Shown: in pieces, positions 1 through 7,317 of the stretch
Layout: each line of letters begins with the position of its first letter
Position numbering within the stretch: position 1 is the stretch's first letter
From: JBBPZA01 sp038199375
GTDB taxonomy: Bacteria; Actinomycetota; Thermoleophilia; Solirubrobacterales; Solirubrobacteraceae
Direction of reading: 5' to 3'
Assembly (NCBI GenBank): GCA_038199375.1
Contig: JBBPZA010000128.1
Coordinates: forward strand, 1 to 28,337
Length of the DNA stretch: 28,337 nt
The notes under the pieces: model-generated
Database searches by the model: none
What the model saw: the letters and a program-made list of their open reading frames with translations, nothing else
Told to the model about the DNA's origin: nothing
Program-made: the position numbers and the translations under genes

Positions 1-154
1 GAGGCTGTGCTCGCTGGGTCTGCGGCTGGCTGAGTTGCCGCAGCTGCGCGATATCGATGACGTCGAGGACGCGTGTGCCGTCGCACGCGAGGCGCCGGGG
101 AGCCGCTTCGCCGCGCGGCTGGCTGCCATCCTCCCCGCCGTCCGCGCCGCGTGA
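1..154 (+). CDS. DUF2064 (TIGR04282-type) glycosyltransferase-like protein, 3' end only
   Basis: Only the last 50 or so codons are in the window, read in the frame ending at the TGA at 152-154. The visible C-terminus (LGLRLAELPQLRDIDD, then VEDACAVAREAP) is nearly the same as the end of the complete gene at 10164-10802. The DNA aligns without gaps at an offset of 10648, so the two are duplicates. The family is a nucleotidyltransferase-like (GT-A) fold of mostly unproven function, sometimes annotated as an rSAM/selenodomain-associated transferase. The 5' part lies outside the window, so I cannot tell whether this copy is intact. Confidence 0.8.
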   Translation, partial: RLCSLGLRLAELPQLRDIDDVEDACAVAREAPGSRFAARLAAILPAVRAA

Positions 155-193
155 GGCCGCGCCGGAGCCGCTGGCGCCCGCTCCTTCCACGGC
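1..193 (+). repeat. Dispersed partial duplication, copy A
   Basis: Bases 1-154 align without gaps to 10649-10802. Similarity continues past the stop codon (about 171-193 against 10820-10842, with one base of slippage) into what is the start of a methyltransferase gene in the other copy. Similarity ends near 193, so this copy has lost the methyltransferase. The duplication may extend upstream of the window. Confidence 0.75.
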
Positions 194-320
194 CGAGCGG
201 CGATCGTCTCCGTACCGGCTACGGTGTGAGTCTCGTCGTCGGCAGCTGGCCCCCGCATGTTTAGAGCTGGCACCCGCGCGGTCATGGTTATGTGGGAATC
301 TGCACGTTAAGCGCCTAGAG

Positions 321-328
321 AAGAGGAG
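321..328 (+). promoter_or_regulatory. Ribosome binding site for the acyl-CoA dehydrogenase-like gene
   Basis: AAGAGGAG lies four bases before the ATG at 333. It decides the start, because the open frame runs upstream to position 57 through sequence that partly belongs to the duplicated DUF2064 tail. Confidence 0.6.
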
Positions 329-332
329 CCGT

Positions 333-1478
333 ATGCCCGTTCAAGCACTGACTACGCCTGTGCCCGTTGTGGACATCGCCACGACGGCGGAGCAGGTGGA
401 CCGCGATGCGCGCTTTCCGCGCAGCTCGATCGACGCGCTCGCGGGAGCCGGCTTGCTCGGGCTCGGGGTACCGGAGCGCTTCGGCGGGCCGGGGGGCGGC
501 CCCGAGGAGATCGTCGCTGCAGTCGAGCAGATCGCGGGCGCATGCGCGTCGACCGGAATGGTCTACGTGATGCACGTGGTCGCGGTGCAGACGGTGATCG
601 CGGGTACGAGCGAGGAGGAGCCGGAGGGCCCCAAGCACGCGGCGCTGGCGGCAGCGGCCCGCGGCGAGAGCCTGTTCACGCTCGCGTACTCCGAGCGCGG
701 CTCGCGTGGGCACTTCTGGGCGCAGCTCTCGCGTGCCCGGCCGGACGGCGACGGCGTCGAGATCGACGCAGACAAGAGCTGGATGACCTCGGCCGGCGAG
801 GCGGACGCGTGCGTGCTCGCGTGCGGCGCGCCGGGCTCCGAGGACCCACTGGTTACCGACCTCTATCTCGTGCCCGGCGCCGACGCAAGCCTCGAGGTCA
901 ACGCGCCCTTCGACGGCCTGGGGATGCGCGGCAACGCCTCCGCGTCGATGCGCGTGCGCGGCCTCCGGGTCGCGGATGACCGGCGGCTCGGGGAGCCGAG
1001 CGCGGGCTTTGGCCTGATGATGACGGCGACGCTGCCGTGGTTCGTGCTCGGGTCGGCCGCGACCAGCGTCGGGATCGCGGGCGCCGCCTTGGCGACGGCG
1101 GTCGAGCATGCGAGCGGCGCGCGCTTCGAGCACCTCGACAGCACGCTGGCCGACGTGCCCGGCGTGCGGGCGCGGTTGGCCGAGGCCAAGATCCGGCACG
1201 CGCAGGCGCGTGCGTACCTGCACACGGTGGCCCGCGAGGTCGCGGCGGGCGGTCCCGATGCCCAGGTGGGCGTGCTGGCCCTCAAGGCCGCGGCGGCTGA
1301 GATGGCGATCGACGTGACCGACCTCTGCCTGCGGGTCGGTGGCGGGTCGGCTTACTCCAAGCACGGGCCGATCGAGCGTCACTTCCGCGATGCGCGGGCT
1401 GCATCGGTGATGGCGCCGACGACCGACCTTCTGCACGACTTTCTCGGTAAGGCGCTGTGCGGAATGGAGCTGTTCTGA
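333..1478 (+). CDS. Acyl-CoA dehydrogenase-fold flavoprotein
   Basis: 381 residues. An ATG at 333 is chosen because AAGAGGAG lies at 321-328 with good spacing; the frame stays open upstream but that part does not look like this family. The protein has the usual acyl-CoA dehydrogenase order: N-terminal helices ending in GVPERFGGPGG, a middle beta domain (FTLAYSERGSRGH, then DKSWMTSAGEAD), and a C-terminal helical domain ending LRVGGGSAYSKHGPIERHFR. Where many family members have YEGT with the catalytic Glu, this one has MAPT at 360-363, so the Glu is replaced by Ala361. Homologues with that change include flavin-dependent monooxygenases of the DszC type, though some true dehydrogenases place the Glu elsewhere. 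It is first in an operon with the PhnD-like and radical SAM genes, with TGATG coupling. The substrate is unknown. FAD or FMN binding is inferred from the fold. Confidence 0.85.
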   Translation: MPVQALTTPVPVVDIATTAEQVDRDARFPRSSIDALAGAGLLGLGVPERFGGPGGGPEEIVAAVEQIAGACASTGMVYVMHVVAVQTVIAGTSEEEPEGPKHAALAAAARGESLFTLAYSERGSRGHFWAQLSRARPDGDGVEIDADKSWMTSAGEADACVLACGAPGSEDPLVTDLYLVPGADASLEVNAPFDGLGMRGNASASMRVRGLRVADDRRLGEPSAGFGLMMTATLPWFVLGSAATSVGIAGAALATAVEHASGARFEHLDSTLADVPGVRARLAEAKIRHAQARAYLHTVAREVAAGGPDAQVGVLALKAAAAEMAIDVTDLCLRVGGGSAYSKHGPIERHFRDARAASVMAPTTDLLHDFLGKALCGMELF

Positions 1479-2299
1479 TGGCAGGCACCTACCGGCTCGG
1501 AGCGGTCGTCTACCACCCGGACGTGAGGCGGATCTGGGAGGATTTCGGCGCCTGGTTCGCCGACAAGGGCCTTGCGCTCGAGCCGCGCTACTACGACAGC
1601 TACGAGGAACAGGTCGCCGACCTGCTGGCGGGGCGGCTGGAGACGGCCTGGAACACCAACCTCGCGCACGTGCAGGTGATGGCGGCCACCGGAAACGTGG
1701 ACGCGCTCGCGATGCGCGACACCGACCGGGGCTGGCGCAGCCTGCTCGTCGCCCGCGAGGACTCTGGGCTGCGGGAGCTCTCTGACTTGCGCGGCCGGCG
1801 GATCGGCTTCGGCGACGCCGACTCGCCGCAGGCGCACATCATGCCCGTCCACGCGCTGCGAGCCAAAGGCTTCGATCCCGAGCGCGACTGCATCGCCACC
1901 CGCCTCGATCGCGACCTGGGCAAGCACGGCGACACCGGCGGCGCCGAGCTCGCGCAGCTCGCGCGCGTGCGCGCCGGCGAGCTCGATGCCAGCGTGGTCT
2001 CGAGCTTCACTTTGGACGCCGTGGGGCGCCTGGGGGACTCCAGCGGCCTGCGCGAGATATGGGCGTCCCCGCCGTTTCACCACTGCTGCTTTACGGTCGT
2101 GGGCGACCACGAGCAGCACGCGCGCTTCCGCGAGTTGCTGCTCTCGATGGACATCGCGGATCCCAAGCTGTGCGAGCCGATGGAGCTCGAGCATGTCACC
2201 CGCTGGCTGCCATTCGACCCCTCGGGCTACGGTGAGCTGGTCGCTGCGGTGGAGGCAGGTCCAGTGCTCGTCGGCCGATCGGACGGGAGCGCGGCATGA
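1478..2299 (+). CDS. PhnD/SsuA-like substrate-binding-fold protein, no signal peptide
   Basis: 273 residues starting at the ATG at 1478, which overlaps the preceding TGA by one base (GGAG at 1466-1469). It matches the phosphate/phosphonate binding-protein family: an early beta strand LGAVVYHPDVRRIWEDF, LLAGRLETAWNTNLAH, then LSDLRGRRIGFGDADSPQAH and KHGDTGG, and a late HHCCFTVV segment. Normal ABC-transporter binding proteins of this family begin with a Sec or lipoprotein signal. This one begins directly with the fold, and no permease or ATPase gene is nearby, so it probably acts in the cytoplasm. It is coupled to a flavoprotein upstream and a radical SAM enzyme downstream (ATGA overlap). Binding-fold proteins can be enzymes (MqnA and MqnD in menaquinone synthesis), so a catalytic or substrate-presenting role is possible but inferred. 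Confidence 0.82.
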   Translation: MAGTYRLGAVVYHPDVRRIWEDFGAWFADKGLALEPRYYDSYEEQVADLLAGRLETAWNTNLAHVQVMAATGNVDALAMRDTDRGWRSLLVAREDSGLRELSDLRGRRIGFGDADSPQAHIMPVHALRAKGFDPERDCIATRLDRDLGKHGDTGGAELAQLARVRAGELDASVVSSFTLDAVGRLGDSSGLREIWASPPFHHCCFTVVGDHEQHARFRELLLSMDIADPKLCEPMELEHVTRWLPFDPSGYGELVAAVEAGPVLVGRSDGSAA

Positions 2300-3141
2300 G
2301 CTCCCCGGTCGCGGCGCCGGCGTCCACCGATCCGGGGGTCGCTCAAACCGAGACCCTGCCGCCGCTCGGCTCGCGCCTGTGGCTCTACAGCAACTTCGAC
2401 TGCAACCTCGCGTGCGACTACTGCTGCGCGGGGTCCTCGCCGAGCGCGCCGGCGCGCCGGCTTCCGGTCGAGGTCGCCCGTCGTGCCTGCGAGGAGCTCG
2501 CCGGCCTCGGCGGGCAAAAGATCCTGATCACCGGAGGCGAGCCGTTCCTGGACCCCGATCTCGTCGATCTCGTTGCCGTCGCGGTCCCTTGGGCGCCGGT
2601 CACCATCCTCACCAACGCGATGGTGCTCGCCCGCGGCTCGCGTCGCCGGATGCTCGACGCCCTCGACCCGGCCAGGGTGACGATGCAGGTGTCGCTGGAC
2701 TCCGGCACCCCTGACTTGCACGACCGCCACCGCGGGCAAGGATCCTTCGATCGCGCGCGCGATGGCATCGCGCTGCTGGGAGAGCTCGGCTTCCGCGTCA
2801 CGGTCGCCGCGACCGTCGACGAGGCGGACACCGCCGAGGAGGCGGGCCTGCACGCGCTGCTCGACCGCGACGGCATCCCACCAGACGACCGGCTCGTCCG
2901 CCGGGTCGCGCGCCAGGGGTTCGCCGACCACGGACTCGCGCTCAACCTCGACAACGTGTGGCCCGAGCCGGCGCTCACGGCCGACGGTGCTTGGTGGCAC
3001 CCCGTCTCGATCACCGACCCCGCAATGCAGGTCGCCTCCAGCCCGCTCCCGCTCGTCACCGTCCTGGCGGTGATCCGCGCCACGCTCGACGACCCCGACC
3101 GGGACCGGGGAGAAGCGCTCCAGGCGTTTCGCTGCACCTGA
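2296..3141 (+). CDS. Radical SAM protein (rSAM 1)
   Basis: 281 residues; the ATG at 2296 overlaps the previous stop (ATGA). The cluster-binding motif CNLACDYC (C-x3-C-x2-C) starts near residue 35 after LWLYSNFD. It is followed by the SAM-binding ITGGEPFL and the later strand motifs VTILTNAM and TMQVSLDSG, all typical of a radical SAM partial TIM barrel. The C-terminus (LTADGAWWHP, ending FRCT) has no SPASM-type cysteine cluster, so only one 4Fe-4S cluster is expected. The protein is clearly paralogous to the radical SAM protein at 6402-7238 along its whole length. It should cleave SAM to a 5'-deoxyadenosyl radical in the cytoplasm. The substrate is unknown; the flavoprotein and binding-fold partner suggest a small-molecule modification pathway. 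Confidence 0.9.
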   Translation: MSSPVAAPASTDPGVAQTETLPPLGSRLWLYSNFDCNLACDYCCAGSSPSAPARRLPVEVARRACEELAGLGGQKILITGGEPFLDPDLVDLVAVAVPWAPVTILTNAMVLARGSRRRMLDALDPARVTMQVSLDSGTPDLHDRHRGQGSFDRARDGIALLGELGFRVTVAATVDEADTAEEAGLHALLDRDGIPPDDRLVRRVARQGFADHGLALNLDNVWPEPALTADGAWWHPVSITDPAMQVASSPLPLVTVLAVIRATLDDPDRDRGEALQAFRCT

Positions 3142-3283
3142 CTTCTCGACACCTCACATCGCCGGTCGCCGTCTCCCTCGCCGGTGCGGCGCCGGCGACG
3201 GCATCCCTTACGGAACGATGACCGAGCCCCCCGAAGGGGGTGCGCACGCCCCGTTGGAGGCGTAGAGTCGAAGCGTCTTGAAG

Positions 3284-3793
3284 ATGCGCGCGGAGTACCT
3301 GATCGTCGCCGTCCTGCTTCTCGGGGGCGGAGCGGCCCTCGCCCTGTCGCTCAGCGGCGAGGATCGCAAGGGCGCCAACGGCGAGCCGGTCGCCACCGCG
3401 ACCGCGCCCTCCGAGGCGGCCAAGACGACGCCGACCCAGACCAAGACGACGGCGCCCGGGGACGAGGAGATCACCGTGCGCGTCGAGGGCGAGCGCAAGA
3501 CCGTCCGAGTCGGCCTGATCGACTCGCGGTATTGCAAGGACCGCCTCGAGCTGTGCTCGGCGATCACGGGCGCGACGGCGGCCAAGCTCAGCCCGGCCCA
3601 GCGCCGGGTGGTCAAGCGTACCCGCACGAAGCTGCGGCGCCTGCGAGCTCAGCAGCGCCGCCCCGAGGAGGAGCAGGCGGCGCCGTCTCCTACGCCGGCT
3701 CCCGCACCCGTCCCCGAGCCTACGCCCCCGCCCGCGCCCGCGCCGCCTCCCCCGCCGCCCGAGCCCGAGCCCCAGCCGGCCCCCACGACCTGA
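3284..3793 (+). CDS. Small membrane-anchored protein with Pro-rich tail
   Basis: About 169 residues from the ATG at 3284; a TTG at 3278 is in frame and is closer to the GGAGG at 3256-3260. It has one N-terminal hydrophobic segment (EYLIVAVLLLGGGAALAL, probable anchor or signal), then a Thr/Ala/Lys linker, a charged segment EITVRVEGERKTVRVGLIDS with a nearby Cys pair (YCKD and ELCS), an Arg/Lys-rich helix, and a C-terminal Pro/Ala/Glu repeat. I do not recognise the family. The Pro-rich tail suggests a cell-wall-spanning stalk. The last 74 bases overlap the end of the convergent GT87-like gene, so one of the two ends may be shorter than drawn. Confidence 0.6.
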   Translation: MRAEYLIVAVLLLGGGAALALSLSGEDRKGANGEPVATATAPSEAAKTTPTQTKTTAPGDEEITVRVEGERKTVRVGLIDSRYCKDRLELCSAITGATAAKLSPAQRRVVKRTRTKLRRLRAQQRRPEEEQAAPSPTPAPAPVPEPTPPPAPAPPPPPPEPEPQPAPTT

Positions 3794-5030
3794 CCGCCTC
3801 CAGCGCGAGGAGGAGGACGGCCGGCCCCCAGACGACCAGGCGCACGCCGTCCGGCTCGAGCACGGGGTTGGAGATCACCGTAAGGTAGTAGATCGGCAGC
3901 GTCGCGCTGAGCCACAGCAGGCCTCCGACCGGGGCGACGCACAGGAAGGGAAGTAGCCACAGCCCGTACCAGGGCGCCACGTTGTGACTGGCGAGCAGCA
4001 CGCCGCCGAGGAGAAGCCCGCTGGCCCGTGCGGCACCCGCGAGATCGCGCGGCGGGCGCGCCGCGGTCCACGCGATCGCTGCCGCCAGCGCAGCGAGCGG
4101 AAGGCCCCGAGCCGCCGCTTCGGGAACCCCGGTGCCCGCGAGCCAGGCATAGGGACCGGCTCCGAAGGACTCGTCCGCGTAAGTGCCAAAGGCGCTGAAG
4201 AGCTCGCGGCCGGCAGGGAGATAGGGGAGGTAGAGCAGGGCCATCGTCGCCGCCCCGGCCAGCGCGAAGCGCCACCGAAGCCGACGCGCGAGCATGGGAG
4301 CCAGGACGAGCGGCACGAACTTGGTGAGAACGGCGGCGCCCAGGGCGACGCCGGCGCGCGCGGGCCTCCCTCGGTCCCACAGCAGCAGCGCCGCGAGCAC
4401 GAGGAGCATGAGCAGCGCCTCCGGGTGCGCGCTCGATGCCGTCTCCAGGACGGCGAGCGGGTGCCAGGCGTAGAGGACGACTCGGCCCGCCGGCCGTCCC
4501 GTCCGAGCCAGTAGGACGAGCAGGAGGGCGACGAGCCCGCCCTCCGCCGCGAGGAAGGCCAGCTTGATCGGCCCGACGCCGTCGCCCCCGGCGACGTTAG
4601 CCGCCGCAAAGACCGCCTGGTAGGTCGGGGGGTAGATCGTGTTGACGAAGGGCCGGTTGACGTTGACGAAGACCTCGAAGTCGCGCAGGGGTCGCAGCTC
4701 CGGGTCGGCCGGCGCGTAACGGAACGGATTGACTCCCTCGAGCGCGACACGCCCGTCCCACGCGAACCGGTAGGCATCGTCGGAGAGCGTCGGCGCGTCG
4801 AAGGCGAGCACGGCACGCGCGGCGACCGCCACCGCGATCACCACGACGAGGTCGCGCCTGCGCCCGCCGCGCCAGAGGAGCATCGTGGCCAGCCCGCAGA
4901 CGGCCAGCATCGCGCCCTGGAGAGCCACGTAAGCGCGGCTCTCGAGTCGCAGGTCGCCGAGGTCTCCGACCGCGAAGGCTCCCGCGACGAGCGCGGCGCC
5001 GAGCAGGGCGAGCGCGGCGGTCCGGACCAT
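3720..5030 (-). CDS. GT87-like (DUF2029) polytopic mannosyltransferase
   Basis: 436 residues from the ATG at 5030 (minus strand); the open frame extends upstream but lacks a good start and is not hydrophobic. The protein has many membrane segments (about 9-11). It carries the GT-C family signature after the first segments: SDDAYRFAWDGRVALEGVNPFRYAP, abbreviated here as SDDAYRF and VNPFRYAP, with acidic residues predicted on the outer face, followed by INPTYQA-like IYPPTYQAVFAAAN. Relatives are polyprenyl-phosphate-mannose-dependent mannosyltransferases in actinobacteria. The lipid-linked donor is inferred. It is divergent from the DoxX operon, and its 3' end overlaps the Pro-rich gene by 74 bases on the other strand. 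Confidence 0.8.
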   Translation of the reverse strand: MVRTAALALLGAALVAGAFAVGDLGDLRLESRAYVALQGAMLAVCGLATMLLWRGGRRRDLVVVIAVAVAARAVLAFDAPTLSDDAYRFAWDGRVALEGVNPFRYAPADPELRPLRDFEVFVNVNRPFVNTIYPPTYQAVFAAANVAGGDGVGPIKLAFLAAEGGLVALLLVLLARTGRPAGRVVLYAWHPLAVLETASSAHPEALLMLLVLAALLLWDRGRPARAGVALGAAVLTKFVPLVLAPMLARRLRWRFALAGAATMALLYLPYLPAGRELFSAFGTYADESFGAGPYAWLAGTGVPEAAARGLPLAALAAAIAWTAARPPRDLAGAARASGLLLGGVLLASHNVAPWYGLWLLPFLCVAPVGGLLWLSATLPIYYLTVISNPVLEPDGVRLVVWGPAVLLLALEAVRSWGPAGARARAAGEAARARAGA

Positions 5031-5122
5031 GCCGAAGTCATGGTCACACAACGCTGGACGGGAATGCGCCTGTTTCGCAAACGTTAATCGGCGGCCGCGA
5101 ACGCGCGGTATCCTCCTCCGCA

Positions 5123-5860
5123 ATGGTCACTCACCCATCTCGGGTCGCCGCTCACGATCCCGGGCGCGGAGACCGGCTCTCGGCCGCGGTCGCCGCGGTC
5201 CGCTGGTTCGACATAGTGCGCATCGGCCTCGGCGCGCTCTTCGTCCAGGTCTTCTTCGATAACCTCCACAAGGATCTCTACACCAAGGCCGGCGGCAGCA
5301 AGCTGATCGAGAGCTACATCACCCGCAACCGCGCGCCGGGGATCTGGAATGACTTCTTGCAGGTCATCGCCGACGGCTACGCCGTGCTCGGGCCGTTGCA
5401 GGCGGCCTTCGAGCTCTCGCTCGGGATCCTGCTCGTCCTGGGCCTCGCGCGCGGGGTCGTCGCCCTCGTCGCGGCCGGGCACCTCTTCGTGCTGTGGTTC
5501 TCCCAGCTCGGGGTCTTCTGGCTCTGGGAGCTGATGACCCCCACGCTCGCCGCGGCGGCGCTGGCGCTTGCCACGCTCCCGCAGCTGCTCGACCGCCGCC
5601 TTGGGGTGGTGGATCGGATCCTCGGCCCGCCCACCTTCGGCTCGCTGCCGCTGCTGGTCCGCGCGGCGATCGCCGTTGCGGGAGGCTTCGCGCTGTGGCT
5701 CGTCACGCGCGGCGTCGGCCCACGCCTGCTCGGCCCCGAGTTCGGCGATGTCGCGATCCAGTCGGGCGTGCTGTTCGGCATCCTGCTGCTGATCTGCGCC
5801 CTCATCGACAAGCGCCGCCGGCCGGAGGGATCCGAGGTGGTAGCGAGCCCGGCTGCATGA
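5123..5860 (+). CDS. DoxX-like integral membrane protein
   Basis: 245 residues from the ATG at 5123. It has about five to six hydrophobic segments: one near residues 28-45 (IVRIGLGALFVQVFF), a group at 88-150, one near 175-195 and one near 210-228. The first segment and the LGLARGVVAL region resemble DoxX/DUF-type quinone-interacting membrane proteins. It is the first gene of a coupled operon; its TGA overlaps the ATG of the AhpD-like gene (ATGA). DoxX relatives act in membrane redox processes with quinones or thiosulfate, so a redox link to the downstream radical SAM protein is possible but inferred. Confidence 0.65.
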   Translation: MVTHPSRVAAHDPGRGDRLSAAVAAVRWFDIVRIGLGALFVQVFFDNLHKDLYTKAGGSKLIESYITRNRAPGIWNDFLQVIADGYAVLGPLQAAFELSLGILLVLGLARGVVALVAAGHLFVLWFSQLGVFWLWELMTPTLAAAALALATLPQLLDRRLGVVDRILGPPTFGSLPLLVRAAIAVAGGFALWLVTRGVGPRLLGPEFGDVAIQSGVLFGILLLICALIDKRRRPEGSEVVASPAA

Positions 5861-6405
5861 GTCGCGTCGAGCTGCTCGAGGCCGACCAGGTACCGTTCGG
5901 AACCCGTCCGTTCTTCCCCGCCGAGGGCCCGGCCTCGCCGATCGTCGGTGCGCTCGCGCAGGTGCCCGAGCTGCTCGAGGTCGCGATGCCGTTCATCGCG
6001 GTCGTGTTCGGGCCGTCGTCGGTGGACCTGCGGACGAAGGAGATCGTGGTGCTGCGCGTGTCGGCGAAGCTCGGCTGCCGCTACTGCGTCCAGAGCCACA
6101 CGGTGGCGGCCTGGGACGCCGGGCTATCGGTGCAGGAGACCCGCGGGTTGTGTGGCGAGCCGCTGACGATGGGCGGGCGTGAGGACGCGCTGGTCGCATG
6201 GTGCGACGCCTTCTGCGCCGTTCCCGAGCCGGTGCCCCGCGCCCTCACCGCGCGGCTGCGCGAGCATTTCGCCGAGCACGAGCTCGTCGAGCTCGCGCTC
6301 CTTGCCGGCGCCACGGCCATGCTCAACCGCTTCTGCACGTCCCTGGAGCTGCCGACCGGGGCTGCGACGCTTGCGCGGTTTGAGGCGGAGGGAGTCGCGG
6401 CGTGA
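5857..6405 (+). CDS. Carboxymuconolactone decarboxylase/AhpD-like protein
   Basis: 182 residues; the ATG at 5857 overlaps the DoxX stop. The family signature is clear: RTKEIVVLRVSAKLGCRYC followed by VQSH gives the C-x2-C-x3-H redox motif of AhpD-type proteins, with an all-helical remainder (LVAWCDAF, ELVELALLAGATAMLNRFC). AhpD members use this cysteine pair as a peroxidase or disulfide reductase; others with the fold are decarboxylases. With both cysteines and the His present, a thiol redox role is more likely here than decarboxylation. It sits between a DoxX-like membrane protein and a radical SAM enzyme and is coupled to both, so it may keep that pathway reduced or process its product. Confidence 0.85.
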   Translation: MSRVELLEADQVPFGTRPFFPAEGPASPIVGALAQVPELLEVAMPFIAVVFGPSSVDLRTKEIVVLRVSAKLGCRYCVQSHTVAAWDAGLSVQETRGLCGEPLTMGGREDALVAWCDAFCAVPEPVPRALTARLREHFAEHELVELALLAGATAMLNRFCTSLELPTGAATLARFEAEGVAA

Positions 6406-7238
6406 GCGTCGGCGACACGCTGCGGGCGGCGATCGCCGCGGGCCAGGTCGGCGACAGGCTGTGGCTGTACTCCAACTACCACTGCAACCTGCGCTGCGTC
6501 TACTGCCTGACGGAGTCCGCGCCGGGCGTGGCGCGCCGGCTGCTCGCGGCCGACGAGATGGTGGCGGCGGCCGACGAGGCCGTGGCGCTTGGCTTTCGAT
6601 CCCTCGGCGTCACTGGCGGCGAGCCCTTTGTGGTCGCAGAGATGCCGGAGGTCGCCGCGCAGCTCGCGCGCCGGCTGCCGCTCATCGTCCTGACCAACGC
6701 GACGCTGTTCACGCCACGGTTGCTGGCGCGGTTGCGACCGCTCGCCGACCTGCCGGTAACCCTGCAGATCTCGCTCGACAGCGCCGACCCGGACGTCAAC
6801 GACGAGCTGCGCTCGCCCAAGAACTTCGCGAAGGTCGTCGACGCGATACCCAGGCTCGTGGAGATGGGGATCCCCGTACGCGTCGCGACCACCGGGGACC
6901 ACAACACCGCCGAGGAGATGGAGCGCTTGTGCGCGCTGCACCGCCGCCTCGGCGTGCCCGACGAGGAGCATGTCGTGCGACCGGTAGTCCGCCGCGGGCG
7001 CGCGAGCGAGAACGACATGGGGGTCGTCGCTGCGGCGAAGGACCTTCACCCCGAGCTCACGCTGACGGCCGACGGAGCGTTCTGGAGCCCGTTCGCTCCC
7101 ACCGTCCGCGGCGGCCGCCTCGACCTGGACCTGCTGGTCTCGAGGACGCGCCTCCCGCTCGAGCGGCCCACAGGCGCGCTCCTGCGCCTGACCGCCGCCA
7201 ACCCGGAGGGCACCGACACCAGCCTCAACATCCGCTGA
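6402..7238 (+). CDS. Radical SAM protein (rSAM 2), paralogue of rSAM 1
   Basis: 278 residues; the GTG at 6402 overlaps the previous stop (GTGA). The radical SAM motif CNLRCVYC is near residue 28 after LWLYSNYH, followed by VTGGEPFV, IVLTNATL and LQISLDSAD. The region EEHVVRPVVRRGRASEN matches the equivalent DDRLVRRVARQGFAD of rSAM 1, and LTADGAFW matches LTADGAWW, so the two share the C-terminal half as well as the barrel. There is no extra cysteine cluster. It is the last gene of the DoxX-AhpD-rSAM operon. The substrate is unknown. Conservation of the C-terminal substrate half suggests the two paralogues act on related substrates. Confidence 0.9.
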   Translation: MSVGDTLRAAIAAGQVGDRLWLYSNYHCNLRCVYCLTESAPGVARRLLAADEMVAAADEAVALGFRSLGVTGGEPFVVAEMPEVAAQLARRLPLIVLTNATLFTPRLLARLRPLADLPVTLQISLDSADPDVNDELRSPKNFAKVVDAIPRLVEMGIPVRVATTGDHNTAEEMERLCALHRRLGVPDEEHVVRPVVRRGRASENDMGVVAAAKDLHPELTLTADGAFWSPFAPTVRGGRLDLDLLVSRTRLPLERPTGALLRLTAANPEGTDTSLNIR

Positions 7239-7317
7239 GCGTGACGCGGGCCGCCCGGTGCGGGGCGGCGGGCCGATCCTCAGGACCGCAGCAGCGCGCC
7301 GAGCAGGCGGACGTCGG

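Noticed and set aside
57..332. Upstream extension of the acyl-CoA dehydrogenase frame
   Set aside because: It overlaps the DUF2064 tail, looks unlike the family, and a strong ribosome site precedes the ATG at 333.
3227..3252. GC-rich hairpins after rSAM 1 (CCCCC-GAA-GGGGG and an overlapping GGGG/CCCC pair)
   Set aside because: The stem is only five bases with a three-base loop and no T run follows, so I do not call it a terminator.
3464..3530. Resemblance of VRVEGERKTVRVGLIDS to the start of staphylococcal-nuclease-like domains
   Set aside because: The catalytic Asp, Arg and Glu residues and the rest of the fold are missing; the likeness is short and could be chance.
4838..5123. Longer N-terminus of the GT87-like protein up to 5123
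   Set aside because: The added residues are basic, not hydrophobic, would begin at a TTG overlapping the divergent DoxX start, and the ATG at 5030 leads straight into a membrane helix.
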